DNA of 64,000 nucleotides, taken from an uncultured Bacteroidales bacterium. GTDB taxonomy: Bacteria; Bacteroidota; Bacteroidia; Bacteroidales; F082. Positions 1-9,003 of the stretch are shown here, in pieces (position 1 is the stretch's first letter; each line of letters opens with the position of its first letter). The notes under the pieces were generated by a model. The model saw only the letters and a program-made list of their open reading frames with translations. It was not told where the DNA came from and did no database searches. Location: positions 62,001 to 126,000 of the forward strand of contig CAMYYD010000008.1 in the NCBI GenBank assembly GCA_947303395.1, given 5' to 3'. A program made the translations under genes and the position numbers.

Positions 1-1137
1 GGCTTCATGCTCGACGTGGCCCGTGACTTCCGTCCGGTCAAAGAGGTGCTGAAAGTGCTCGACCTGATGGCTGAATATAAGTTCAACGTCTTCCATTTCC
101 ATATCGGTGACGACGAAGCTTGGTGTCTGGAAATCAAAGACTTGCCTGACTTGACCGACTTCAGCGGATATCATGCACTACCTGACTGGAACCTTCAGGA
201 AACAGAAGCTCTGAAGCCTACTGCAAACGGTCGTGTCAACAACGTAACTTATTATACCTCAGAAGAATACAAGCAGATACTGCGTTACGCTTGGGAGCGT
301 CACATAGCAGTAATCCCTGAGTTCGACGCTCCGGGTCATTCAAGGGCTTCAATTAAAGCTATGCAAGCTTACGAAAGGCGCACTGGCGACGCTTCTTACC
401 GTCTGCAAGACCCAGCCGACACCTCGCACTACTGGTCAGCACAGGATTTCACTGACAACGTGCTAAATGTCTATCTACCAAGCGTTTACAACTTCTACGG
501 CAAAGTCTTTGACGAGGTGATTCGTCTTCACAACGAAGCCGAGGTGCCGCTTCTTGCCATCCATATCGGTGGCGATGAGGTGCCAGGTGGCGCATGGGCG
601 AACCATGACCGCAAAGCGATGAAAGATTTCTTCACAAACAGCATGCTGGAACTCGCCGAACAACGTGGCATCAAACTCGCCGGATGGGAAGACATAGCCA
701 AAGGCATTGAGCCTGAGACACTTGAACGCCTCAAAAAATCGCTGTATTTCGTCAACATCTGGACAGGCAAAGGCATGGAGGGAATTCCTGTGGTGCTCTC
801 GCCTGCCACAAACAACTACGTTGACCTCGCCTACAGTGCTGATCCTGAGGAACTTGGACTTTTCTGGGCCGGATATGTCGACGAGCGCAAAACGTTCTCG
901 ATGAACCAGAGCGAATACACAGGCGACATCGTCGGAGTGTCGGCTCACCTTTGGTCGGAGCAGCTTCGCGACTTCAACGACGTCACCTTTCAGATGCTCC
1001 CGAAGGCTCTGGGAGTGGCGGAACGTGCCTGGAACACCACCTCGCCTGGCGACTTCAACCGTTTTTACAGCATCATCGTCGAACGCGAGATGCCTGTCTG
1101 GCGACAAAACAACTACAAATTCAAGAAAAGATATTAA
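1..1137 (+). CDS. beta-N-acetylhexosaminidase, GH20 family (5' end outside window)
   Basis: This glycosidase would remove terminal N-acetylglucosamine or N-acetylgalactosamine from glycans, probably in the periplasm or outside the cell. The frame is open from the first base, so the N-terminus (signal peptide and the N-terminal GH20 domain) lies upstream of the window. Visible parts are the barrel entry DVARDF, the segment FHFHIGDDEAW, and the catalytic pair in HIGGDE with Asp at 574-576 and Glu at 577-579, the residues used in substrate-assisted GH20 catalysis. The late Trp-rich stretch SAHLWSEQL and the run ending LGVAERAW are also typical. No T9SS tail follows. A thioesterase gene starts 11 bases downstream. 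The family is very sure; the exact substrate is not. Confidence 0.95.
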   Translation, partial: GFMLDVARDFRPVKEVLKVLDLMAEYKFNVFHFHIGDDEAWCLEIKDLPDLTDFSGYHALPDWNLQETEALKPTANGRVNNVTYYTSEEYKQILRYAWERHIAVIPEFDAPGHSRASIKAMQAYERRTGDASYRLQDPADTSHYWSAQDFTDNVLNVYLPSVYNFYGKVFDEVIRLHNEAEVPLLAIHIGGDEVPGGAWANHDRKAMKDFFTNSMLELAEQRGIKLAGWEDIAKGIEPETLERLKKSLYFVNIWTGKGMEGIPVVLSPATNNYVDLAYSADPEELGLFWAGYVDERKTFSMNQSEYTGDIVGVSAHLWSEQLRDFNDVTFQMLPKALGVAERAWNTTSPGDFNRFYSIIVEREMPVWRQNNYKFKKRY

Positions 1138-1148
1138 ATTTACATAAA

Positions 1149-1619
1149 ATGAAAGCAACTTATTCACAACGCCTTATCAAATTGGCAGACCTCAACCATC
1201 ATCAGACATTTTTCGCAGGCCGTTGCTCGGAGTATTTCTTGGAAAGCTCGTATTTCGCTGTGGCTCAATATGTTGACACAAAAGACACAGTGCTTCTCGT
1301 GCTCCACGGCATCGACTTCAAATTCCCGATTTTCGCTGGCGACATCGTCACCTACGAGAGCAAAGTCATCGCCGCTGGTCGCTCCACTTTGACCGTTTAC
1401 ACCAAGATGTACCGCAGCCGCGAGCCTGAAAAGATTGCCGCCGACGGATTCGCCACCTTCTCTTATCTCGATGAAAATCATCATTCCAAGCCGCACGGCG
1501 TGGTCATCACACCTGAGACGGAAGATGAGAAATGGCTTAACAAACAGGCTGTCGAGGTTCTTGAGGAATCGAAGCAACGCGCCAAGGCGATGAACTCGGC
1601 CGTTTCTTCAAACAAATAA
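1149..1619 (+). CDS. acyl-CoA thioesterase, hotdog fold (YciA-like)
   Basis: A 156-residue cytoplasmic protein predicted to hydrolyse acyl-CoA thioesters. It has the length and pattern of the single hotdog thioesterases: an early loop with NHHQTFFAG, then the strand-rich core GIDFKFPIFAGDIVTYESKV and STLTVYTKMY. The ATG at 1149 is chosen because it follows the GH20 stop by 11 bases; an earlier in-frame start would overlap the GH20 coding end. The last codon abuts the stop of the convergent C25 protease gene with no bases between, so no separate terminator fits here. Substrate chain length cannot be read from the sequence. Confidence 0.85.
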   Translation: MKATYSQRLIKLADLNHHQTFFAGRCSEYFLESSYFAVAQYVDTKDTVLLVLHGIDFKFPIFAGDIVTYESKVIAAGRSTLTVYTKMYRSREPEKIAADGFATFSYLDENHHSKPHGVVITPETEDEKWLNKQAVEVLEESKQRAKAMNSAVSSNK

Positions 1620-4600
1620 TCATCTGAGACTCACTTTCTTGCTGAAGCTGCCTTTTGGGGTGCTTATCTTGACGATGTAAAGTCCCGCGACTTGTTGGCT
1701 CAGGTCGATGCTGAATGATTCGCCATCAGGCAAATGACGAACATTCTTTGTGATTATTATTTCGCCTAACATGTTGAATACCTCCACCATGGCAGCGTCT
1801 CGTATCGTCTCATCACAACAGATGTTGATGATTCCGTTGGTCGGGTTCGGGAAGACACGGAACGGCGACGCGACTTGTTCTTCGATGTCAAGACTGCCGA
1901 GTTCTATGGTTTTGGTGAGCAACTGGCTGCAACCGGCATCGGCTGTGACCGTCAGAGTGGCTTCCGTGATGCCTGGGGCAAAACTCCACACAACGTCGGC
2001 TTCGTTGCCATGAGCGAAGACATGACCGACTTCTTCTGGCTCCAACATCCATAAATAGTCGATTCCGCTTTGTGAATCAACTGAATAATGGCTTGAAACC
2101 GTCGTCACCGGGTTAATGTAATCGTCACCGGAAATGGCATCGCCCAAAGTTATCTCGTCAGTGAAGATGAGCTGCAATGGATTGACAATGGCATCGACGT
2201 TTAATTGCAAAGTGGTGCCGCCATCATTCACGTCATTCAAACCAGGGAAATACTCCGGATGAAGTGCGTGCGGGTCGTCGAAATAGCCGTCACCGCTGGT
2301 GGTCCATTCCAGATTTTGGTAATTATAAGCATAACTGTTATCGATAAACACGCTTTCGTTGCGGCAAGCCATCAGAGAACCGCCTGAATATGCGATGGTT
2401 GTCTGCTTTGGAGCGATATTCACGTCATCAATCCAAGCGCAGTCATAAGTCAAACTCACCGAATTGTCCTTGGCGTAAGTCCATTTGAAAGTGTGGCTTC
2501 CCGCTGTCAAAGCGAAACGCTCCTCGCCCCAAGGTCTGGAGCCCGACCACTCGCCCATGTCCATATTGTCAATGGAAAACTGTAGCTTGTCGTAGTTATA
2601 CTCCGACGACACTTTTTTGAAGAAACTTATCTCCGTAGCTTGTGTCTCCCGCGTAATGGAAATCACACTTGACTGGCTGTTGCCGATTTCACCTGATTTC
2701 ATGCAATAGCCGTCAGAATGCGCTTCGTCATCCGACAAAACCCATGGCGCGGTGCCATAAAACTGCCAATTCTGCGCATTGAAATGGTCGGGGTCGAAAG
2801 TCTCGTTGAATCCGCCGTAAGGCAGCAAAGTGTCGATGATGGTTGGACTAACTCCGTCATCAACTGTAATCCTTGTCATAAGCCATCCTTCATCGCCAAC
2901 GATGTTATGGTTGCTGATGCTGAAAACCACGTCCTGAACGCTTTCTTTCTCGATGGTGTTGATGATTCGCGACGGAGAATCGACGGTGATGAATGGTGCC
3001 ATTATCTCCAAATAAACATTGACAGGATTACTGTCGAAATGTCCATTGTTGGCTATTTGGACATGCATATCTGTGTTGCCCGTTCCCTCGAGTTGAAGCA
3101 CCGCCTGATGATTGCTGTTTTCGTAAGTGATTTCAGGCTTGATTTCGAGCGCTGGCGCGACGATATTCTGTGCGATAACGCATTCTTTTGCACCGTTGCC
3201 ATCATTGACAATTACTGTGAATAAAACCTCTGTCATGTCGGGTATGTCGTCGGCAATTTTGATACGGAAAGCGTTGTTGACGGTGACCGTCTGAGCTGGT
3301 CCAATGTTCTGTGTTTGACACGTGGCTTGGGTGATTTCCACGAAAGGCGACGCGCAAGAAAGACTCAGCGTTACATTTCCAGCCACGTTGTTCCCGTAAT
3401 TATGCAGCTTGATGCCGATATTCACGTTTTCACCATTGTGGAGAATGTTTGGATTATTCCCGGTCAGCCATCCGTCGGTGTCAACAACCACATAGGCGCC
3501 ATGGTCGGAAATCACCGGCACCGCACGCTCATAGCGGAAATGGTTCTGTTTTGTGGCAGTGACGATGATCCTCTCCCCTTCCGCCAGCTCAGGCAAAGCG
3601 AAAGTGCATGCTTGTCCGTGGCTTTGCTGCACGCCGATAATCTCGCCATCTTTCGAAAGACAAATTATGGCGCCTTCTTCGGCAGTCACCGTAAACTCAT
3701 CAGCGTTTGACGGAAGATATTGTCCATGTGTGATTTGCAGCGGCTGAGGCACATCTGTAAACAGGTTGAGATATGTCTCACCTGTATAGCAGAATATATG
3801 TCTGGTGGAGTTTTCCTTGTTAACCCACCAATCGGGCAGGAAATAATGATAGTCGAAGTAAAACTTGGCATCCGCAAGCACAAATGAAGGCCTGATGAAC
3901 TCAGGAGGAGTATCGCTGCCGACGTTGGGCTGGAAATTTGGCCAGATGCAGTCGTAGATGCCCCATTCGAGAATATCGTTGAAATAAGAATATGTGAGCG
4001 GAACCGCTCCTATGCCACCGACAGCACCTCCATTAGGTTTGATGCAGAAAGCGTCGATAAGCCCTCTGGTTGACGAGGTGAAAGTGGCAGTGCTGCAGCT
4101 GATGGAAATAACAAAAGTCATAGGCTCACCGACAAGGCAACTCAAGCTTCCAGTAGTGAAAGACGGATACCACCATCCGTAAGGATAGGAATGTCCTCTG
4201 TATAATGTCAAAAACGCTCCTTCGTTGAGTGCGGAATGCAATGGCACCGTGTCGCTCTTTGTCAGCCATTCGTGCATCTCGCTGATCGACTCCGGAAGGT
4301 AACCCTGTCCGTTTGGACCGAAATAGTCGAGCAAGACGGGGATGTTATATCCTGTCGACCAGATGGAATCAGGCGGGTCGACAGAAGTGGCGTGGAGCAT
4401 GTATAAGTTGGTTGGGTTTTTCCCGAGCTTGTTTCTGTAGAATCCGTTGATGCTCTGCGAGCTTATGATAAACCATCTGTTTTCGTCGTGTCCCGACGAG
4501 ATTATCGGTTGGTTGTAATATGCCGCCTCAATTGGCGGATTGCATTCATATTCTATGGTTTTCTTCACAAAAGCCTGATACTCCGCCATGTTTCGCGCCG

Positions 4601-5522
4601 TGATTCGGCTGATTGACAAGTCAGGCAGACTGTCGCCGTTCATGTCGCAATAAGGATAGTCGGTGGCATATCGTTGGGAGGCGTAATCGCCTTCGATAGT
4701 GTAATGGTAAAACGGGACAATGCCCGAGTTGTTGTAATAGCCACCAAACAGAAGCACTGCCGCAGGCGGGATAGCCCAGTTGTTATAGGCATTGAGGATG
4801 TAGTTGCGGATACTGGTGGTTGTGTTGCCTCCGCATTCCGACAGACTCACCACCTTGGTCAGGATGCCTTGTTTTTGGCGGAAAGCTTTCAGAGTGTCAG
4901 CCAAAGCCATGACTTCCGTGTTATCCGGAGCGATGATGAGATACTCACAGCCTTCACCGTCTTTATCAAAATTCGACTTGAGCAAACTGTAATAGTCTGA
5001 TTCCGGAATCATCTCCTTGTTGAGAACTATGCTGCGCAGTATGTGTTTCCAATCAGGGTTGAGGTAACGCGCTTCACCGAATTGACCGTTGCCGCCTTCA
5101 AAACGGATGTCGATATTTATGTCTTGAATGAGTTCCAAAGTTTTTTGTTTCGGATTGTACCGATAAGGCGTAACTTTAAGCAGAACCACATCGAGACCAC
5201 GTATTGTCGTCGGTTTTATTTCGACTACATCCCTTTCCGAAATGTCGGCGCCTTCAATCATCTTGGCAATGGGCGACAAATCGATGTTGCCAAGCGTTCT
5301 GCCACCATGCTCTTGCACCTCCAAACATACTGTCGCCCCTTTTGGCACAGCGATATAATGGCTTTCGGATGGCAAGTTGGGCACACCACCTCTGACACTG
5401 ACTTTCGGCAGTGAATAATGTAAACTGAGACCCTTTTCAGTGCTGCTTTCCACTCGAAGACCCTGGGCGTTCATAACACCCGTCACAAGCAAAATGACTG
5501 CAAGCAATAAATATCGTTTCAT
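1620..5522 (-). CDS. gingipain-like C25 cysteine protease with T9SS sorting domain
   Basis: A 1300-residue secreted protease of peptidase family C25. Order of parts: signal peptide (1-19, ending MNAQ), a propeptide-like region to about 180, the caspase-like catalytic domain at about 190-560 with the catalytic His in YRGHSYP (about residue 444) and Cys in ISISCSTATF (about 474), Ig-like segments, a MAM-like jelly-roll domain at about 860-1020, and a type A T9SS sorting domain from VFPNPTNG (about 1220) to the end. The family cleaves proteins after Arg or Lys, or processes T9SS cargo at the surface; specificity cannot be inferred here. It is the second gene of an operon, 18 bases after the Asp-box protein gene. 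Confidence 0.93.
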   Translation of the reverse strand: MKRYLLLAVILLVTGVMNAQGLRVESSTEKGLSLHYSLPKVSVRGGVPNLPSESHYIAVPKGATVCLEVQEHGGRTLGNIDLSPIAKMIEGADISERDVVEIKPTTIRGLDVVLLKVTPYRYNPKQKTLELIQDINIDIRFEGGNGQFGEARYLNPDWKHILRSIVLNKEMIPESDYYSLLKSNFDKDGEGCEYLIIAPDNTEVMALADTLKAFRQKQGILTKVVSLSECGGNTTTSIRNYILNAYNNWAIPPAAVLLFGGYYNNSGIVPFYHYTIEGDYASQRYATDYPYCDMNGDSLPDLSISRITARNMAEYQAFVKKTIEYECNPPIEAAYYNQPIISSGHDENRWFIISSQSINGFYRNKLGKNPTNLYMLHATSVDPPDSIWSTGYNIPVLLDYFGPNGQGYLPESISEMHEWLTKSDTVPLHSALNEGAFLTLYRGHSYPYGWWYPSFTTGSLSCLVGEPMTFVISISCSTATFTSSTRGLIDAFCIKPNGGAVGGIGAVPLTYSYFNDILEWGIYDCIWPNFQPNVGSDTPPEFIRPSFVLADAKFYFDYHYFLPDWWVNKENSTRHIFCYTGETYLNLFTDVPQPLQITHGQYLPSNADEFTVTAEEGAIICLSKDGEIIGVQQSHGQACTFALPELAEGERIIVTATKQNHFRYERAVPVISDHGAYVVVDTDGWLTGNNPNILHNGENVNIGIKLHNYGNNVAGNVTLSLSCASPFVEITQATCQTQNIGPAQTVTVNNAFRIKIADDIPDMTEVLFTVIVNDGNGAKECVIAQNIVAPALEIKPEITYENSNHQAVLQLEGTGNTDMHVQIANNGHFDSNPVNVYLEIMAPFITVDSPSRIINTIEKESVQDVVFSISNHNIVGDEGWLMTRITVDDGVSPTIIDTLLPYGGFNETFDPDHFNAQNWQFYGTAPWVLSDDEAHSDGYCMKSGEIGNSQSSVISITRETQATEISFFKKVSSEYNYDKLQFSIDNMDMGEWSGSRPWGEERFALTAGSHTFKWTYAKDNSVSLTYDCAWIDDVNIAPKQTTIAYSGGSLMACRNESVFIDNSYAYNYQNLEWTTSGDGYFDDPHALHPEYFPGLNDVNDGGTTLQLNVDAIVNPLQLIFTDEITLGDAISGDDYINPVTTVSSHYSVDSQSGIDYLWMLEPEEVGHVFAHGNEADVVWSFAPGITEATLTVTADAGCSQLLTKTIELGSLDIEEQVASPFRVFPNPTNGIINICCDETIRDAAMVEVFNMLGEIIITKNVRHLPDGESFSIDLSQQVAGLYIVKISTPKGSFSKKVSLR

Positions 5523-5540
5523 AGGCAGAAAGTTTTATTA

Positions 5541-7562
5541 TTAGTGCTGAATTGTTAATTTTCGAATACAAGAGGCATTGTCTCCCACAATTTTCACGAA
5601 ATAGATTCCGGTCAGGAAATCACTGGTTGATATCTCGTATCTGTCGCCTTGCATCTTGCAGTTGTAACAGAGCTTTCCTTGAATATCATAGACGGTCAGT
5701 TCGGCATTGCGTAATGGCTCGCTGACAGTAACTGTGACGAATGTTGAAGCCGGATTTGGCGCAACTGTCAGCATGACTTCATCAGATTCGCCAACAAAGT
5801 CTGGCATTGTGGGCAGTTCGGCAAACCAGATGCCACCAGCCATTGGCGAAGCGTAAATACGCTCTCCGTCGATGTAGATGTCGAGTATTGGTCCAACGAC
5901 TGGAATATTGTCCATCTGCAGCCATTTGTTGCAATGGTCGTATTTCAGGTAAATGGAGCCGTCTTCGCAACCCACGGCAACGATGGTGTCGGTGGTGGTG
6001 ATGCGCCTGATGGTGGCATCGCCAGGCAGCGCGTCGACAGCGTACCAAGTCGATCCCATGTCGCCAGTGAAGTGAAGGCCGTGCTCGCGAGTGCCTAAAT
6101 ACAAACCGTTGTCATGGTAGCGCAATGTGGTGTAGTTGACTCCCTCAAACGGGGAGTTGAGGACTTGCCAATTGCTGCCTTGTTCACGGCTGTGGCGCAA
6201 CACGCCGTCGTAGGAGACATGAAACATAGTGGCTCCGTCCCAGGTGAGGTCAACGACATCGATTTCATAAGGAAGACAAGTCGGCACATACCAATGCTGG
6301 CCAAGACCATAGGAGACATACATCCTGTCTTTGCTTCCCACAATGATTTGCGAACCGCAGCGCACGAGGCTTTGAAGCCATTGTGCCTCGGGTAATCCTG
6401 AACCTGCAGCAGTGAACGATGTGCCTCTGTTGGTGGAGAGGAAGCTGCCAAGCATGTCGGTGCCGATAAACACATTGTTGTTTTCAACCATCATGCCGCG
6501 GATTTCCACCGTCCCGATGCCAGTGCTCTGTGTCCAAGTGATGCCATCGTCGGTGTAAAACATATCGGAGCCGTGGGTAGCTGCCAGCATACGTCCGTTG
6601 CTGATACCCATGTTGCCCACAGATGCGAGAAACGTAGGTGTGTTGGTACGAATCCATCCTGTGCCGTCGCTGTTGCCACGGAAGATGCGACCTTGTGTGT
6701 CGCCCACGAAGAGATACCCGTCGCGAGCTTCCATGCACCAGAGGTTCTTCGACGAAAGGTTGGAGTTGAAATCATGCCAGGAGGCACCGTTGTCGTATGT
6801 TGCGAAGACTCCTTCGCCGATGCAGGCGGCATAAAGGGTGTCGCCTAAATGGGCATAGCCTTTCGCTTGCTTGTTGAGACCGCTGCTCGTCCACGTGTCG
6901 CCGTTGTCGCTTGAGACCATCACTCCTTGACCGATCACAGTGGCGAAAACTTTTCCATTGTGGCAGTAGATGCCGAGGACATCGCTGTTCAGACCATTAT
7001 TGCACGACTCCCATGAGGCTCCATCATCGAAAGAACGGTAGATGCCACGCTTATATGTGGCGATGAACATGGCATCTTCGTTGGCGGCCATGAAATATGG
7101 ATAACGCACGTCGCTGGGGAAAAGACCAGTGACATATTCACCATGAGTGCCTTCAGTGGATTGGAAAACACCTTGTACATAAGTTGAGGCTAGTAGCGAG
7201 CCGTTGTGTACCAATATGTGCTTGATGTAATGGTTGTGCAAATAAGGGTCGGGTGTCCAGTGAACACCGCCGTCAGTGCTGCGGAAAATGTTCTCGTCGG
7301 TGGAGAGAAAGACAGTGTCATTATACGCGGCAAGGCATTTTGTGTCGCATGAAGTGAGTCCGTTGTTGCGGAACTCCCAGTTTAAGCCTCGGTCGCTGCT
7401 CACCATGACGCCGCCTCCTGTGGCGGCATAATACAGACTGTCGGTGCAGAGAATACTCCTGACGTAGCGACCCTGCGGACCGTCCATCGACTGCCATTGT
7501 GCTTGTGCATTATGAGCAAGCAACGTGAAAACAAAGAGAAATAATAAAGCAGTGTTTTTCAT
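5541..7562 (-). CDS. secreted Asp-box (BNR/sortilin-type) beta-propeller protein with T9SS tail
   Basis: A 673-residue secreted protein with a signal peptide (1-21, ending NAQAQ) and at least seven Asp-box repeats such as SSDRGLNW, STDGGVHW, SFDDGASW, SSDNGDTW, TYDNGASW and TDDGITW, which form the turns of beta-propeller blades. Residues from about 600 on hold APNPAST and the rest of a T9SS type A sorting domain ending CIRKLTIQH. It is the first gene of a two-gene operon with the C25 protease. Propellers of this kind usually bind proteins or glycans. No catalytic sialidase residues were recognised, so an enzymatic role is not supported. A partner or substrate-presenting role with the protease is inference. 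Confidence 0.88.
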   Translation of the reverse strand: MKNTALLFLFVFTLLAHNAQAQWQSMDGPQGRYVRSILCTDSLYYAATGGGVMVSSDRGLNWEFRNNGLTSCDTKCLAAYNDTVFLSTDENIFRSTDGGVHWTPDPYLHNHYIKHILVHNGSLLASTYVQGVFQSTEGTHGEYVTGLFPSDVRYPYFMAANEDAMFIATYKRGIYRSFDDGASWESCNNGLNSDVLGIYCHNGKVFATVIGQGVMVSSDNGDTWTSSGLNKQAKGYAHLGDTLYAACIGEGVFATYDNGASWHDFNSNLSSKNLWCMEARDGYLFVGDTQGRIFRGNSDGTGWIRTNTPTFLASVGNMGISNGRMLAATHGSDMFYTDDGITWTQSTGIGTVEIRGMMVENNNVFIGTDMLGSFLSTNRGTSFTAAGSGLPEAQWLQSLVRCGSQIIVGSKDRMYVSYGLGQHWYVPTCLPYEIDVVDLTWDGATMFHVSYDGVLRHSREQGSNWQVLNSPFEGVNYTTLRYHDNGLYLGTREHGLHFTGDMGSTWYAVDALPGDATIRRITTTDTIVAVGCEDGSIYLKYDHCNKWLQMDNIPVVGPILDIYIDGERIYASPMAGGIWFAELPTMPDFVGESDEVMLTVAPNPASTFVTVTVSEPLRNAELTVYDIQGKLCYNCKMQGDRYEISTSDFLTGIYFVKIVGDNASCIRKLTIQH

Positions 7563-7594
7563 ATTTCTGTCACCATCTTCATAGAATTAGATTG

Positions 7595-7627
7595 CAAAGT
7601 TAAACAATAATTTGTATACTATGACAA
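7595..7627 (-). promoter_or_regulatory. promoter of the Asp-box/C25 protease operon
   Basis: On the minus strand TAACTTTG (7595-7602) matches the Bacteroidetes -7 box TAnnTTTG, with TTG (7625-7627) 22 bases upstream, slightly longer than the usual 19-21. It lies 33 bases from the start codon at 7562. Confidence 0.65.
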
Positions 7628-7649
7628 ATAACATTCGATTTTTGAGCAC

Positions 7650-7685
7650 AAAAAAAGACCCTTAGTTAACCTAAGAGCCTTTTTA
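7650..7685 (-). terminator. intrinsic terminator after the DUF2795 gene
   Basis: Read on the minus strand, an imperfect stem (arms around CTTAG/CTAAG, with outer mispairs) is followed by seven Ts. It lies 29 bases after the stop at 7714 and ahead of the next promoter. Confidence 0.6.
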
Positions 7686-7713
7686 TTTGATTGACAATCA
7701 ATTATTTAGCTAA

Positions 7714-7935
7714 TCAATATTCATCCTCATGGAAAAAGAAATCATCCTTTGTCGGATAATCTGGCCAAAGGTCCTCGATGCGTTCGTAGACATCACCCTC
7801 GTCCTCAATCTCCTGAAGATTCTCTATAACTTCCTGCGGAGCGCCTGTTCTCATTGCCCACTCAAGAAGCTCGTCTCTCGTTGCCGGCCATGGAGCATCC
7901 TCCATTTTCGATGCTAATTCTAGTGTCCAATACAT
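7714..7935 (-). CDS. DUF2795 family small acidic protein
   Basis: A 73-residue acidic protein of the DUF2795 family, which is widespread in Bacteroidetes and has no known function. The N-terminal block MYWTLELASKMEDAPWPATR followed by DELLEWA and the acidic tail with DLWPDYPTKDDF are the hallmarks. No signal peptide or membrane segment is present, so it should be cytoplasmic. It is a single-gene unit with its own promoter (7962-7991) and terminator (7650-7685), in keeping with a constitutive housekeeping protein. The family name is firm; the role is unknown. Confidence 0.85.
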   Translation of the reverse strand: MYWTLELASKMEDAPWPATRDELLEWAMRTGAPQEVIENLQEIEDEGDVYERIEDLWPDYPTKDDFFFHEDEY

Positions 7936-7961
7936 ATTCTTACCTTTTTTATTTTGGGGTG

Positions 7962-7991
7962 CAAAAATACTACAATTTTTTATTTTGTCAA
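7962..7991 (-). promoter_or_regulatory. promoter of the DUF2795 gene (full consensus)
   Basis: TATTTTTG (7962-7969) with TTG (7989-7991) exactly 19 bases upstream on the minus strand fits the Bacteroidetes -7/-33 consensus. Transcription would start about 20-25 bases before the ATG. Confidence 0.8.
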
Positions 7992-8039
7992 GAAAAATTT
8001 TATAAAAATTTTAAGCCATCAGGTGATAGCCATTAGCCA

Positions 8040-8567
8040 TTAGGGATTCCATTTTATATCGCCCTCTGAAAACACTCTCGACATCACAAAAAACATGTCG
8101 GATAAACGATTTAAGTATCTCATTATCACTGGATTAACATCGTGCTGCCTGCTCATCCTCACAACGGCTCTCTCCGCTCTTCTGCACACCGTCCGGCACA
8201 CATGGCACTTCGATGCAAGCAGATTTCCGCCAGGAATGATGAGACTGTTCAATGGTTTCAACGTCTCATTCATCTCGTCGATGAATTTTTCTATGCCTTC
8301 CACGTCGCTTTCCTCCATCTGCGGAAGCTGTTTACGCAGCTCGCTGGTCTCGTCGGTGGCAAGCAGACACTCTGCGACGAGCAATCGCTCCTGGATGCGC
8401 TTGAAAACGTCGTTATATCTTTCTGTCGAGTCCATCAGCACCGCGATGAAAGCGCTCAGCTCGTCCAAGGTGCCGTAAGCCTCCAAACGCACGTCGTCTT
8501 TGCCTACTCTCGTGCCGTTGACCAGCGATGTGGTGCCTTTGTCGCCTGTCTTAGTGTAAACTTTCAT
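8040..8567 (-). CDS. corrinoid adenosyltransferase, PduO type
   Basis: A 175-residue cytoplasmic enzyme that transfers adenosyl from ATP to cob(I)alamin, making the coenzyme B12 needed by mutases. It starts with the family signature MKVYTKTGDKGTT (residues 1-13, ATP binding), then VRLEAYGTLDELSAF, and ends with CRRAERAVV and the helix NRLSDMFFVMSR. The start at 8567 is set by this signature; a longer frame reading upstream would duplicate the preceding gene's 3' end. The ATG overlaps the TGA of the methyltransferase remnant by four bases. Length and motifs are complete, so it should be functional. Confidence 0.93.
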   Translation of the reverse strand: MKVYTKTGDKGTTSLVNGTRVGKDDVRLEAYGTLDELSAFIAVLMDSTERYNDVFKRIQERLLVAECLLATDETSELRKQLPQMEESDVEGIEKFIDEMNETLKPLNSLIIPGGNLLASKCHVCRTVCRRAERAVVRMSRQHDVNPVIMRYLNRLSDMFFVMSRVFSEGDIKWNP

Positions 8568-8923
8568 ACCTTTAATATATAATGCTCTTTTTTTATCCTG
8601 TCCATTATGAAAACTATGCCGAAACGCCAACAGTCGATGCTCAGCCGCACCTTTTCGTCGTCTTTCAGCCTTTCCCAATCCGCCTCGTTCGCTTTACTGC
8701 GATGAATGTCCTTCACAATCATCACAACATCATCAGATTTGAAAATCAAAGGATTATCGTTGATATAATCTTTTAATTTTTTATCCAACATATCGTGGGA
8801 CGCATGCGATGCGTCCTTACAGCAGGGTTCCAAAACCTTTTCATAAAGGTCGTAAACCATCGGCGAATGCAGATGGTATTTCCCCTGCGCCTTCCTTCGA
8901 TATTTCAAATAACTGATAATCAT
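8564..8923 (-). pseudogene. remnant of a class I SAM methyltransferase, central domain deleted
   Basis: The N-terminal part (YLKYRRKAQGKYHLHSP, residues about 5-21, then VYDLYEKV) resembles the start of a Bacteroidetes SAM-dependent methyltransferase family, and the C-terminal part (VKDIHRSKANEADW, then RLSIDCWRFGIVFI) resembles the end of the same family. About 120 residues that should hold the glycine-rich SAM loop and most of the Rossmann fold are missing. The seam near residue 38 encodes CCKDASHASHD and coincides with a palindrome at 8798-8816. The frame is still open and overlaps the start of the adenosyltransferase gene, so it may be kept for translational coupling. The ATG at 8923 is preferred because the next one upstream (8950) lies inside another palindrome. 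Enzyme activity is not expected. Confidence 0.6.
8798..8816. repeat. REP palindrome at a deletion seam
   Basis: Arms GGACGCAT / ATGCGTCC (8 bp) flank a 3-base centre, inside the coding remnant at 8564-8923. The form resembles the GTAGAGACG-type palindromes at 8936. Confidence 0.75.
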
Positions 8924-8935
8924 TGATTTTAAAAC

Positions 8936-8995
8936 GTAGAGACGCGCCATGGCACGTCTCTACATATTTTATTGAGACGGTTTTGCATCCGTCTC
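8936..8995. repeat. pair of REP palindromes
   Basis: The first (8936-8963) is a 28-base near-perfect palindrome: arms GTAGAGACG / CGTCTCTAC around GCCATGGC. The second (8974-8995) has arms GAGACGG / CCGTCTC. Close relatives occur in frame inside the adhesin genes at 31033, 34581 and 34853. Confidence 0.85.
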
Positions 8996-9003
8996 TACAC
9001 AAA

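Noticed and set aside
5541..7562. The Asp-box protein as a sialidase
   Set aside because: Asp-box repeats alone are present; no arginine triad or catalytic Tyr/Asp/Glu set was found.
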